A model generated the notes under the pieces. The model had not been told where the DNA came from, did not search any database, and was given only the letters and a program-made list of their open reading frames with translations. Positions 1 through 6,578 of a DNA stretch of 64,000 nt are shown one piece after another (within the stretch, counting starts at the first letter, position 1; each line of letters begins with the position of its first letter). Position numbers and translations under genes: made by a program. Source of the stretch: JABDGC01 sp964449835 (GTDB taxonomy: Bacteria; Pseudomonadota; Gammaproteobacteria; DSM-16500); assembly GCA_964449835.1 (NCBI GenBank), contig CAYVBZ010000003.1, positions 12,219 through 76,218 of the forward strand. The letters run 5' to 3'.

Positions 1-93
1 CAACCCTTAACAAAACAAGTCGCCGCCTTAGAAATCATCGGCGAAGGCCGCAGGCCCCGAATCTTCTTCAGCTTAACAGCGCAGTTTAATTAA
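1..93 (+). CDS. C-terminal fragment of an unidentified protein
   Basis: An open frame runs from the window edge to a TAA at 91-93 and gives 30 residues ending in LTAQFN. The pattern of a short helix (LTKQVAALEIIGEG) followed by basic residues and a beta strand (RPRIFFSL) resembles the end of a winged-helix domain, such as those at the C-termini of Fic proteins or transcription factors. The start lies outside the window, so no function can be given. It could also be a chance open frame. Confidence 0.3.
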   Translation, partial: QPLTKQVAALEIIGEGRRPRIFFSLTAQFN

Positions 94-133
94 GCTATAC
101 CAGTCGCACTTCAAAATGCGAACTCGTCTTTGT

Positions 134-166
134 GAGGAAGTGTGTTTATGTTCCGAGATTAAATCT
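134..166. repeat. 33-bp direct repeat, left copy
   Basis: These 33 bases are identical to 2267-2299, where they cover the last seven codons of asnB, stop included, plus 12 bases downstream. Flanking bases differ at both ends, so the repeat has sharp limits. Together the two copies bracket about 2.1 kb carrying two hicAB modules and a truncated amine oxidase. This looks like a left attachment site or a duplication scar. Confidence 0.75.
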
Positions 167-187
167 ATATTGACAGCTATCGCATGA

Positions 188-547
188 CTAAATTGCATCA
201 CTATCTTTTTGTGACATCACAGACTGATGGAGTTTCTGCGCAACTAAAGCATTCAGGCTAAGACCAGCTCTTGCAGCTTCGATGGCTAAAGACCTGTGAT
301 CTCGTTTATCAATCCTAATATTAAATTGCCCGCTATACTCCTTGCGGCTTGGCGCAATTGGGATTGCTTCCTTATGTTTGCGATAACTTTCTTTCATACC
401 CTCCCATGCTTCTTTCAATTCTGCCAGCGCCTCTTCAGTTGTTGCACCACATGCAGATACGTTAGGCAACTCCACAAAGTGTGCGATAAAATCGCCGTCA
501 TCATCTTGAAGAAGATGAATACTAAAGCCGTCAAATTCATCACGCAT
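188..547 (-). CDS. hicB: HicB-family antitoxin (module 1)
   Basis: This 119-residue protein has the two-part HicB layout. The N-terminal half has the partial RNase H-like fold that blocks HicA (VELPNVSACGATTEEAL), and the C-terminal half has a ribbon-helix-helix type DNA-binding segment (FNIRIDKRDHRSLAIEAA). HicB antitoxins neutralise the mRNA-cleaving HicA and repress their own promoter. The start codon overlaps the end of the hicA frame in ATGCGTGA, so the pair is translationally coupled. Because its partner hicA carries an internal stop, this antitoxin may now act only as a repressor or against related toxins. Confidence 0.85.
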   Translation of the reverse strand: MRDEFDGFSIHLLQDDDGDFIAHFVELPNVSACGATTEEALAELKEAWEGMKESYRKHKEAIPIAPSRKEYSGQFNIRIDKRDHRSLAIEAARAGLSLNALVAQKLHQSVMSQKDSDAI

Positions 548-785
548 CGTTTTCGCCCTCCTCTTCTAATCTCGCTAAAAACTGTTTTACCTGATACCCT
601 TTAGCCTTGCCATTTCTATCTTGCACAGAAATCCGAAACTATTTCGGCGAATACCAGATTTGGTGACTTCCTCTCTGGCGATCTAAAATCCACCCTTGGT
701 GTTTCATTAAAGTGCAAAAATCTTCTATTGAAAGACCACCCGGATTGTTTTTCGCTTTATCCAATATTTTTTCTTTTTTGCTCAT
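540..785 (-). pseudogene. hicA: hicA toxin with in-frame amber stop (module 1)
   Basis: Reading leftward from ATG 785, the frame gives a HicA-like mRNA interferase: MSKKEKILDKA, an LMKHQGW segment, then the catalytic GSHQIW box containing the HicA histidine. A TAG at 639-641 interrupts it after WYSPK. The same frame continues past the stop with typical HicA 3' sequence (NGKAKGYQVKQFL) to a TGA at 540-542 that overlaps the hicB start. The gene is therefore full length but for one nonsense codon. An upstream ATG at 833 is rejected because it would place the start upstream of the promoter. Loss of toxin activity is the simple reading; stop readthrough is possible. Confidence 0.75.
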
Positions 786-786
786 A

Positions 787-820
787 TTGTAACTATATAT
801 AGTTACAAATAAATTGTCAA
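787..820 (-). promoter_or_regulatory. hicAB-1 promoter and 22-bp palindromic operator
   Basis: A perfect 22-bp palindrome (TTGTAAC-TATATATA-GTTACAA) occupies 787-808, immediately upstream of the hicA ATG at 785. On the minus strand, TTGACA (820-815) and TATAGT (797-792) are separated by exactly 17 bp, so the palindrome covers the -10 element. This fits a HicB autorepression site. Transcription would begin at about the A of the ATG, so the mRNA may be leaderless. Confidence 0.7.
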
Positions 821-930
821 GCAATTTTGTCACATATAATCAAAAACCTACAAGAGGCCGGCCACAATAGCCTGACTCGGCATAACAAAAATGGAGCCGT
901 CAATTATGGGGTGATGCAAATAAACTCCAA

Positions 931-1401
931 TTAAGCTGCTGCCCGTGATTTTTTCAATGTTCCAGATTTCGATGATACTAAAGGCTGAATATCAATAATC
1001 AATTTCTTACCCAGCGCATGCAGTGCATCATCAATCAAATCCATCCTTGAATGGTGATCCAAATCAAGAAGACGACGAACCTGCCTTGCATCACACCGTA
1101 GTTTAGCTGCCAAATCAGCCTGTGTAACATCTTGGTCACGCATTGCCTGATAAATAACAAGCTTGGATGCTATCAATGGCGGCAAGACAACAGCTTTCTG
1201 GCCAGTCTTTGGTTTTGAAGGTTTAGGAATATTCCGTCTATCATCCACATAACCAGACAGGGCGACTACCAAAGCATCTTGTGCCCGAACCAAAGCATTA
1301 TTAGCATCAGTCCCGACGGTCAAAGCCTCAGGAACATCGGGAAACTCGGCAATAACACTATCTCCATCTTTTGTTAAAATTACTGGATATGCTTGCTGCA
1401 T
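931..1401 (-). CDS. hicB: HicB-family antitoxin with HTH domain (module 2)
   Basis: The N-terminal part (YPVILTKDGDSVIAEFPDVPEA) is the HicB-type toxin-binding fold. Residues of roughly 85-130 form a helix-turn-helix (VTQADLAAKLRCDARQVRRLL), which makes this the HTH class of HicB and unlike module 1. The ATG at 1401 follows a GGAGG at 6-bp spacing, so it is preferred over a TTG four codons upstream. It lies 12 bases after the hicA stop. It probably represses from the palindrome in the hicA promoter. The C-terminus ends in a short basic, alanine-rich tail. Confidence 0.88.
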   Translation of the reverse strand: MQQAYPVILTKDGDSVIAEFPDVPEALTVGTDANNALVRAQDALVVALSGYVDDRRNIPKPSKPKTGQKAVVLPPLIASKLVIYQAMRDQDVTQADLAAKLRCDARQVRRLLDLDHHSRMDLIDDALHALGKKLIIDIQPLVSSKSGTLKKSRAAA

Positions 1402-1413
1402 AGATACCTCCAA

Positions 1414-1611
1414 TTACAAACTCTCAAATTCTATTCCCAACTGCTTGCAAATCTTTTTAAGAAACACCTTTCCCAGATCAACATCGCCATGAATAGGAAT
1501 AGTCGTCTGCTTCCCCTCATATTTAGCTAAGACATGACCACCCTTCCCTCTCCCTTCAATAATCTCGACACCCATTCTACGAAGCTTTTGAATAAATTGT
1601 TTTGATTTCAT
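1414..1611 (-). CDS. hicA: HicA-family mRNA interferase toxin (module 2)
   Basis: This 65-residue protein is the normal size for HicA. It shows the double-stranded RNA-binding-like fold: an N-terminal helix (SKQFIQKLRRMG), then GKGGHVLAKYEG containing the catalytic histidine, then TTIPIHGDVDLGKVFLKKICKQLGI. HicA cleaves mRNA on the ribosome and stops growth until HicB binds it. Unlike module 1 the frame is intact. A good AAGGA site stands 7 bases before the start, and a consensus promoter lies upstream. Confidence 0.9.
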   Translation of the reverse strand: MKSKQFIQKLRRMGVEIIEGRGKGGHVLAKYEGKQTTIPIHGDVDLGKVFLKKICKQLGIEFESL

Positions 1612-1632
1612 ATCAAATCCTTATCTATTTAC

Positions 1633-1661
1633 ATTATAGGACATTTATGTCCTGTTATCAA
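1633..1661 (-). promoter_or_regulatory. hicAB-2 promoter with operator in the spacer
   Basis: On the minus strand TTGATA (1661-1656) and a perfect TATAAT (1638-1633) are 17 bp apart. An inverted repeat, AGGACAT-TT-ATGTCCT at 1638-1653, fills the spacer. A repressor bound there would block RNA polymerase directly, as expected for HicB autoregulation. The predicted transcript has a short leader with an AAGGA ribosome site. Confidence 0.75.
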
Positions 1662-1693
1662 ATATAAATTTCATTAAAATACAATTAATTAAA

Positions 1694-1879
1694 TTAACCC
1701 GGATGAGGTTTATTTTTTGGTTTAATGCAGAGGATAATTAGTCGTGATAATAGCCAGGACTCACTCAAAAATTCGGCGCAAGCGATGGTAATATCTTTTA
1801 TATCAGGCACAAGGAATATGATAGAAGGAATGATTAAAAAGCTGCCAAGCACAATTGTTTTTAATGAAAACTTATTCAT
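1694..1879 (-). CDS. small membrane protein, hypothetical
   Basis: This 61-residue frame begins MNKFSLKTIVLGSFLIIPSI, a basic N-terminus followed by a hydrophobic stretch that could be a signal anchor. A second apolar segment lies near the C-terminus. It starts 3 bases downstream of the amine-oxidase remnant on the same strand. I do not recognise the family. It sits inside the repeat-bounded island and may be a chance frame in decaying DNA. Confidence 0.3.
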   Translation of the reverse strand: MNKFSLKTIVLGSFLIIPSIIFLVPDIKDITIACAEFLSESWLLSRLIILCIKPKNKPHPG

Positions 1880-1881
1880 AC

Positions 1882-2266
1882 CTAACTCAAGATTTTTTTT
1901 ATTCTTTCTGTTTCACGAATTCCGGATAAATAGGCGCCATGTGTGGTGCTGGGATGCTTTGAATGAGTTGCTTCACCTGCGAAAAACAGTCGATTATCAA
2001 CGGGAGCTGCTATTAAATCATAATCGTGGCTACTAGAGTCCACTGGAATGTAGGAATAGGAGCCGTAGCTAAATGGATCCGAAGACCAGCGAGTATTGAT
2101 GTAAGATATTGGTTCAAGCACTTGTGTGCCATAAATTGTCTTGAAATTATGTATGGTTTTTTCAATTAATTCTTCATCGGATAGTTTTTCTAGTCGCATT
2201 GCTCGTTCCCCGCCGCTGTAGCCGATAATAAGGGCTTCTTGGTGAAAGTGCGACAAATTGAAGAAG
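1882..2266 (-). pseudogene. flavin amine oxidase, 3' remnant
   Basis: The translation matches only the C-terminal quarter of the FAD-dependent monoamine/polyamine oxidase family. It ends with the conserved FAD-contacting segment LFFAGEATHSKHPSTTHGAY followed by SGIRETERI. Homology begins at FFNLSHFHQEALI, exactly at the edge of the 33-bp repeat, so the N-terminal FAD-binding and substrate domains are missing. An ATG at 2313 keeps the frame open but lies in antisense-frame asnB sequence and is probably not real. The remnant appears to have been cut by the recombination that created the repeat. Confidence 0.75.
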
Positions 2267-2299
2267 GAGGAAGTGTGTTTATGTTCCGAGATTAAATCT
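2267..2299. repeat. 33-bp direct repeat, right copy over asnB 3' end
   Basis: This copy is identical to 134-166. It spans the asnB stop codon (2279-2281) and the preceding six codons. Tyrosine-recombinase elements often use gene 3' ends in this way, restoring the end of the gene on integration. No integrase remains between the two copies. Confidence 0.75.
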
Positions 2300-4210
2300 T
2301 TCCTGCAGGACACAGGCGCTTAAAATCATGGTCAGGATGAGATCGCTGACCGTTTTTTCTGTGGCACTCATACTCGGAATTTGATCAAGCATGTTAATGA
2401 CTTTTTTACCGTCATAAAAGGGCAGTGCAGCAAGTTGTGGGCCGCGCAGCGTGTCCTGCATTAACTGGTAAAGTTTCCCCTTGGGCGACAGTAAAGCTGG
2501 AGGCGCGAGAAAGGGATGTTTTTGCCGCTCATAGATATTTTTTGTGATCAGTGGTTTTGCGGCCTGGCGTATCACAAATTTTTCTGTCAACCCGCGGATT
2601 TTTTGCGAAACCGGGAGCGATGCTATTAGTTCAACGAGGTGATGGTCAAGGAAGGGCACGCGGCCTTCGATGGAATGTGCCATTTCCATGCGATCGCCAA
2701 GTGAGGTCAGAATATAATTCGGCAACATCGTTTTTGACCAGAGATAAAGTGATTGATTGACAGGATCACGCCCTTGTAATTGTCCCGCAATATCCTGATC
2801 ATTTAAAAAAGCCTGATAAACATTGCGGTTTTCAAACTGTTTAGAAAAATTGTCTGCAAAAAGAGACATGAAAGTGACGGCGCGTGTGGAAAATGTTTCG
2901 CACCAAGAAGGAAGGTAGCCCAGCATTTTTTGGATGCTGTCCATCGGCAGACTTTCGCCGTGCGGCAGCAACAATCCACTGGAAACCTTGTTCCCCGACT
3001 GCAGTTCCTGCAACATTTTTTTTACTTCTTCAGAATTTTGGCCCTGATGATTATACAGCAGCATATCGCGGCGAAAATGCGGGTAACCGCCAAGAATTTC
3101 ATCAGAACCTTCGCCCGTCAACACAACTTTATGGCCCGCATCGCGCACCGCGCGGCTTAATAAAAATTTAGCGACACCATGTGAATTGATACACAGGGCT
3201 TCGCTGTGCCAGATTGCATCAGAAAAATAATCTGCAAGCTGTGATTGGCCCAGGGGAATGGGGTGAAATTCCGCGCCTGAAAATTGCGACATTTCTTCTG
3301 CCAGTGTTTTTTCATCATATTCCTGGTCTTCAAAACTCAGGGTAAAGGCCTTGATTTTCTGTGAAACATGTTGTGCAGCAAAGCCGAGCACTGAACAGGA
3401 ATCCAGTCCGCCGCTTAAATAACAACCGACAGGAACATCGGCACGCAGGCGCAATTTGACAGCTTCGTTGAATTTTTCACGCACGATTTCCGCATAGTCT
3501 TTATCGCTGAGAGGCGCAGATGAATTTTGTTTGGGATAATTGAAATCCCAATAACGAATGACTTTAGTTTGTGCTGCTGAGGCCAGCATGAAATGGCCAG
3601 GCGGCAATTGATTGACGCCTTCGAACAAGCTGCGGTCCTGTCTCGGAATGCCAATCATACATTGGCTGTCGTAATAAGACTCTCTGTCCCAGCGCGGTTT
3701 GAGACCCAGCGTGAACAACGCTTTTGCTTCAGATGCAAAGCAGAGACTGTCACCTATCTTTGCATAATAGAGAGGTTTGATACCAAAACGGTCCCGTGCA
3801 GCAAACAATGACTGGTTGCGTTCATCCCATAAAACAAAGGCGAACTCGCCGCGCAAATGATGTAAACATTGCGTGCCGTATTCTTCATATAAATGAAGCA
3901 CAATTTCACTGTCGGATTGTGTTTTAAACTGATGCCCGCGTTTTTCAAGATCAGAGCGAATTTTTTCAAAATCGTAAAATTCACCATTGACGACAACATG
4001 CAATTGATTGTCTTCATTGCTGAGCGGCTGCTCACCGGTGATGAGATCAATGATGCTTAGACGTGCATGCCCAAGGCCAACTTTGCGGCCTGGAGAGATC
4101 CACTGTCGCTGTCCATCGGGCCCGCGATGATGGAGAATTTGCGTCGCCTTTGCCAACTTTTCTGGATTTACAGGTTCTTCTTTGGTTAAAATCGCAACAA
4201 TTCCGCACAT
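2279..4210 (-). CDS. asnB: asparagine synthetase, glutamine-hydrolysing
   Basis: This 643-residue enzyme makes asparagine from aspartate, glutamine and ATP in the cytoplasm. It begins MCGIVAI, so Cys2 is the glutaminase nucleophile after Met removal. The class II amidotransferase domain (about 1-210) carries the RHRGPDG-like and VVNGEFYD motifs. The synthetase domain has the pyrophosphate-binding loop SGGLDS at about residue 270 and the downstream GEGSDE. Length is that of the longer AsnB group. Its last codons lie inside the 33-bp repeat, and a MITE-like element lies about 95 bp upstream of its start. It appears intact. Confidence 0.95.
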   Translation of the reverse strand: MCGIVAILTKEEPVNPEKLAKATQILHHRGPDGQRQWISPGRKVGLGHARLSIIDLITGEQPLSNEDNQLHVVVNGEFYDFEKIRSDLEKRGHQFKTQSDSEIVLHLYEEYGTQCLHHLRGEFAFVLWDERNQSLFAARDRFGIKPLYYAKIGDSLCFASEAKALFTLGLKPRWDRESYYDSQCMIGIPRQDRSLFEGVNQLPPGHFMLASAAQTKVIRYWDFNYPKQNSSAPLSDKDYAEIVREKFNEAVKLRLRADVPVGCYLSGGLDSCSVLGFAAQHVSQKIKAFTLSFEDQEYDEKTLAEEMSQFSGAEFHPIPLGQSQLADYFSDAIWHSEALCINSHGVAKFLLSRAVRDAGHKVVLTGEGSDEILGGYPHFRRDMLLYNHQGQNSEEVKKMLQELQSGNKVSSGLLLPHGESLPMDSIQKMLGYLPSWCETFSTRAVTFMSLFADNFSKQFENRNVYQAFLNDQDIAGQLQGRDPVNQSLYLWSKTMLPNYILTSLGDRMEMAHSIEGRVPFLDHHLVELIASLPVSQKIRGLTEKFVIRQAAKPLITKNIYERQKHPFLAPPALLSPKGKLYQLMQDTLRGPQLAALPFYDGKKVINMLDQIPSMSATEKTVSDLILTMILSACVLQERFNLGT

Positions 4211-4305
4211 AGCTATCCCTCATTTGAAAACTCAACCAACATTTTTGGAACGCTTCTGCATTAATACACTCGCTTCATATCCTGAGGAAGCCAGCTACGC
4301 ATTGG

Positions 4306-4433
4306 ATATACTAGGTAACCTAGCTTAGGTTACAAGTCATCCTGAACAAAGTGAAAGACCTGTTAAAATCTCCAGCGATTCTTCGCTTTGCTCAGAATGA
4401 CAGTTATAACCCAAGCTAGGTTACCTACTATAC
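4306..4433. mobile_element. MITE-like palindromic element, copy 1
   Basis: This is an about 128-bp element with terminal inverted repeats (left TAGGTAACCTAGCTTAGGTTA, right its near complement ending GGTTACCTACTATA). Its centre also pairs imperfectly (GTCATCCTGAACAAAG against CTTTGCTCAGAATGAC), so the whole element can fold into one hairpin. It has no coding capacity. A second copy at 6385-6512 differs at about seven positions and has the same orientation. Its right edge touches the rdgC stop codon. Confidence 0.75.
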
Positions 4434-5378
4434 TTAGCCGGTTTTACTTTTTAAATTGACTATCTTATTATTTTCCAGCTGTAGTTTAGCTGTTTCAACA
4501 GAGAGTGTCTCTAGTAAGCTTTTAAAAAGCTTAGAAAAAGTTTCAGTCATCATAAAAAAATCAGAAAAGAATTTTTGCCGAGTTGTTTCTGCTTCTATGT
4601 CCTGTGATTCAGATAAAATTTCATCATTGAACCGTATGCCACTAAATGAAAAATCGTCTGCTAAGACGAAATTAACGTGGTCTTGCCAGAGTAGTGCAAG
4701 CTGCTTCACTTCGCACCCATCTTTGATAAGGGCTTGTATGCTGTTGGCAAACAAGTCTTGATGTTGACAGCGAATGATTCTATTTTGTTGATTAGGGTCT
4801 TGTAGTGTGCATGATTTTTCGACAGACAAATAGGTGGGGTAACTTTTATTTTTTAGCCAGTGGGTCATCGTATAAGAAAGTTTGTTAATTTCTATTGGAT
4901 TAATAGCCTCCAAGGATTTTTTCAGAAGTGAAATAAATTGTTCGGCTCTTTTTTCATTATTAGTGCCGAGTACTAGCCAGTTATTGTGAAGGTCTAGGTA
5001 GGCATAAACGCGCGTTAGCTTTGAGAAGGCCCGAGGCAGCAAGGTCAGGATGATTTCGTCTTTGAGTGCAAATTTTTCTTTTTGTCGAACTTTTCGATTT
5101 TCAAGTTGTTCTATTTCTTTTATTTTCTTATTTAACTCTTGCCGAACGACAATGGCGGGTAGAATTTTTTCTTCTACTTGTAGACAAATTATTAAATAGC
5201 CATTAACCGTGTGAACAAGCGGCGCATTTTCTTCGTCAAGGGGCGATACCCAACCCAGACCTTGATGTGCGGTTGGTCTACAGGGCCTAAATTCCAATGC
5301 TTCCAATTTCTTTATTAGAGTATCGGGCGTCAAATGAGAATCATTTAGCTGAAATATCCTTGATTGCTTAAATAGCAT
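4434..5378 (-). CDS. rdgC: recombination-associated protein RdgC
   Basis: At 314 residues this is close to the usual RdgC length of about 300. RdgC forms a ring-shaped dimer that binds double-stranded DNA and restrains RecA. The protein starts MLFKQSRIFQL, and a G(L)GWVSPL motif near residue 42 and the LPAIVVRQELNKKI segment near residue 75 are family hallmarks. The C-terminal region beyond residue 280 is predicted to be helical. The TAA stop lies one base from the end of a MITE-like element, so nothing separates gene end and element. RdgC is typical of beta- and gammaproteobacteria. Confidence 0.92.
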   Translation of the reverse strand: MLFKQSRIFQLNDSHLTPDTLIKKLEALEFRPCRPTAHQGLGWVSPLDEENAPLVHTVNGYLIICLQVEEKILPAIVVRQELNKKIKEIEQLENRKVRQKEKFALKDEIILTLLPRAFSKLTRVYAYLDLHNNWLVLGTNNEKRAEQFISLLKKSLEAINPIEINKLSYTMTHWLKNKSYPTYLSVEKSCTLQDPNQQNRIIRCQHQDLFANSIQALIKDGCEVKQLALLWQDHVNFVLADDFSFSGIRFNDEILSESQDIEAETTRQKFFSDFFMMTETFSKLFKSLLETLSVETAKLQLENNKIVNLKSKTG

Positions 5379-5457
5379 GCAAATTACCTTAATATAGGTT
5401 GTCGTGAATTGTATATGAGGTCATTGAACAAATAAATATTCTTTATCAAAAGCTCAC

Positions 5458-6270
5458 TTAAAATATTTCCGGCCGGTATTCAAAGTGCATTGTGTCATAA
5501 TGATGCCATTTCCCGCCCCAAATAAATCCGTACTTCTCAAAAACCAATACCAACTCCCAAGGAACATCATTCCGGTAATCCAACGTTGCCTCTTCATTCA
5601 CAGGCCGACCTTCTTTTTCCAAATCCCACTGCCAATAATTCGATAAAGAAGAATTAATATCAATCGTCATCCCAAAACTATGTGGGCTGAGACGCTCGGT
5701 ATTTGCGATGACTCGCCATTGATAAGTCCCGCCTGGATTTTCTAAAAAAGGAAGATAGTTCGGATGCGCCGCACAGAGCACTTCTAATTCAGCCGAGATT
5801 CTTTTTAATTTTTCATCAATGCCATTTACCGTCGTCACCAACAAAGGATAGCGTGACCCAAAAAATTTCGGCAGCCAGAAAATCAAAGTGAGCTGCGCTT
5901 CCACTTCCGAAGGAGACGCGCCATACATTTTTTTAAAAAATGGTCCATAGCGAACGCGTCCAGGGTCCTGCTGCGGATTAAAACTCGAAAGGTCCTCCGG
6001 TAGACCCGGAAGATAATGTACATTATCAATTTGGTCCAAAAGATCCGGATCAACTAGTTTTTCTTGTTGGGTTTTATCTGGTTTCCCTTCTAGGACCGCC
6101 ATCCGCGTCCCGTCCTTCCAGAGAATAGACTCCTCACTGACTTCTAAGATGGCCTCCGGATAAGCCTGTTGCAGCCGGCTGAGGTCCTCCGGAAGACCCG
6201 CCTGTGCAAGCAGGCTATAGAAAAATAACCCTAAGCCTCGGCTTAATAAGCTAAATCGCTTCTTGTTCAT
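5458..6270 (-). CDS. M15-family D-Ala-D-Ala carboxypeptidase-like protein, exported
   Basis: The 270-residue protein begins with a signal peptide (basic MNKKR, hydrophobic core to about residue 24). The C-terminal half has the M15 zinc peptidase pattern: His197 and Asp204 in SPHSFGMTIDIN, and His262 in WHHYDTMHFEYRP. This suggests trimming of peptidoglycan peptides in the periplasm. The N-terminal third is unusual: the motif GLPEDLS occurs at about residues 26 and 89, with no clear family for the part between. It could act as an endopeptidase rather than a carboxypeptidase. The gene lies between the two MITE-like copies, next to rdgC. Confidence 0.82.
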   Translation of the reverse strand: MNKKRFSLLSRGLGLFFYSLLAQAGLPEDLSRLQQAYPEAILEVSEESILWKDGTRMAVLEGKPDKTQQEKLVDPDLLDQIDNVHYLPGLPEDLSSFNPQQDPGRVRYGPFFKKMYGASPSEVEAQLTLIFWLPKFFGSRYPLLVTTVNGIDEKLKRISAELEVLCAAHPNYLPFLENPGGTYQWRVIANTERLSPHSFGMTIDINSSLSNYWQWDLEKEGRPVNEEATLDYRNDVPWELVLVFEKYGFIWGGKWHHYDTMHFEYRPEIF

Positions 6271-6384
6271 ATTTTGCTCGCTTGCTCCGGTTGGTATTTT
6301 TCATGTATATCAAAAAGGAAGCGTTGCCTGCAAATACACGAAGTTTCCCCTTCCCCACGGCGGCGTACCCATGCCTTACTGCAT

Positions 6385-6512
6385 ATATAGTAGGTAACCT
6401 AGCTTAGGTTACAAGTCATCCTGAACGAAGTGAAGGGCCTGTTAAAATTTCCAGCGATTCTTCGCTTTGCTCAGAATGACAGTTGTAACCTAAGCTAGGT
6501 TACCTACTATAT
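6385..6512. mobile_element. MITE-like palindromic element, copy 2
   Basis: This copy has near-perfect 28-bp terminal inverted repeats at 6385-6412 and 6485-6512 and the same internal imperfect palindrome as copy 1 at 4306-4433. Terminal TATA sequences suggest TA-rich target sites. Its right edge is 1 bp from a TAA (6514-6516) that would end the adjacent KAP gene in an alternative frame. Confidence 0.75.
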
Positions 6513-6578
6513 TTTATGGAACCTGCGATTTAGGTTTTCGCCCTGTACGAAGGGATTTTTTGGTTTTGGGTTTTTCTC

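Noticed and set aside
639..641. TAG in hicA as a recoded amino acid such as pyrrolysine
   Set aside because: Nothing in the window indicates recoding machinery, and other genes here end normally with TAG.
2551..4050. Several frames inside asnB
   Set aside because: All lie inside a clear, full-length asparagine synthetase and show no protein-like features.
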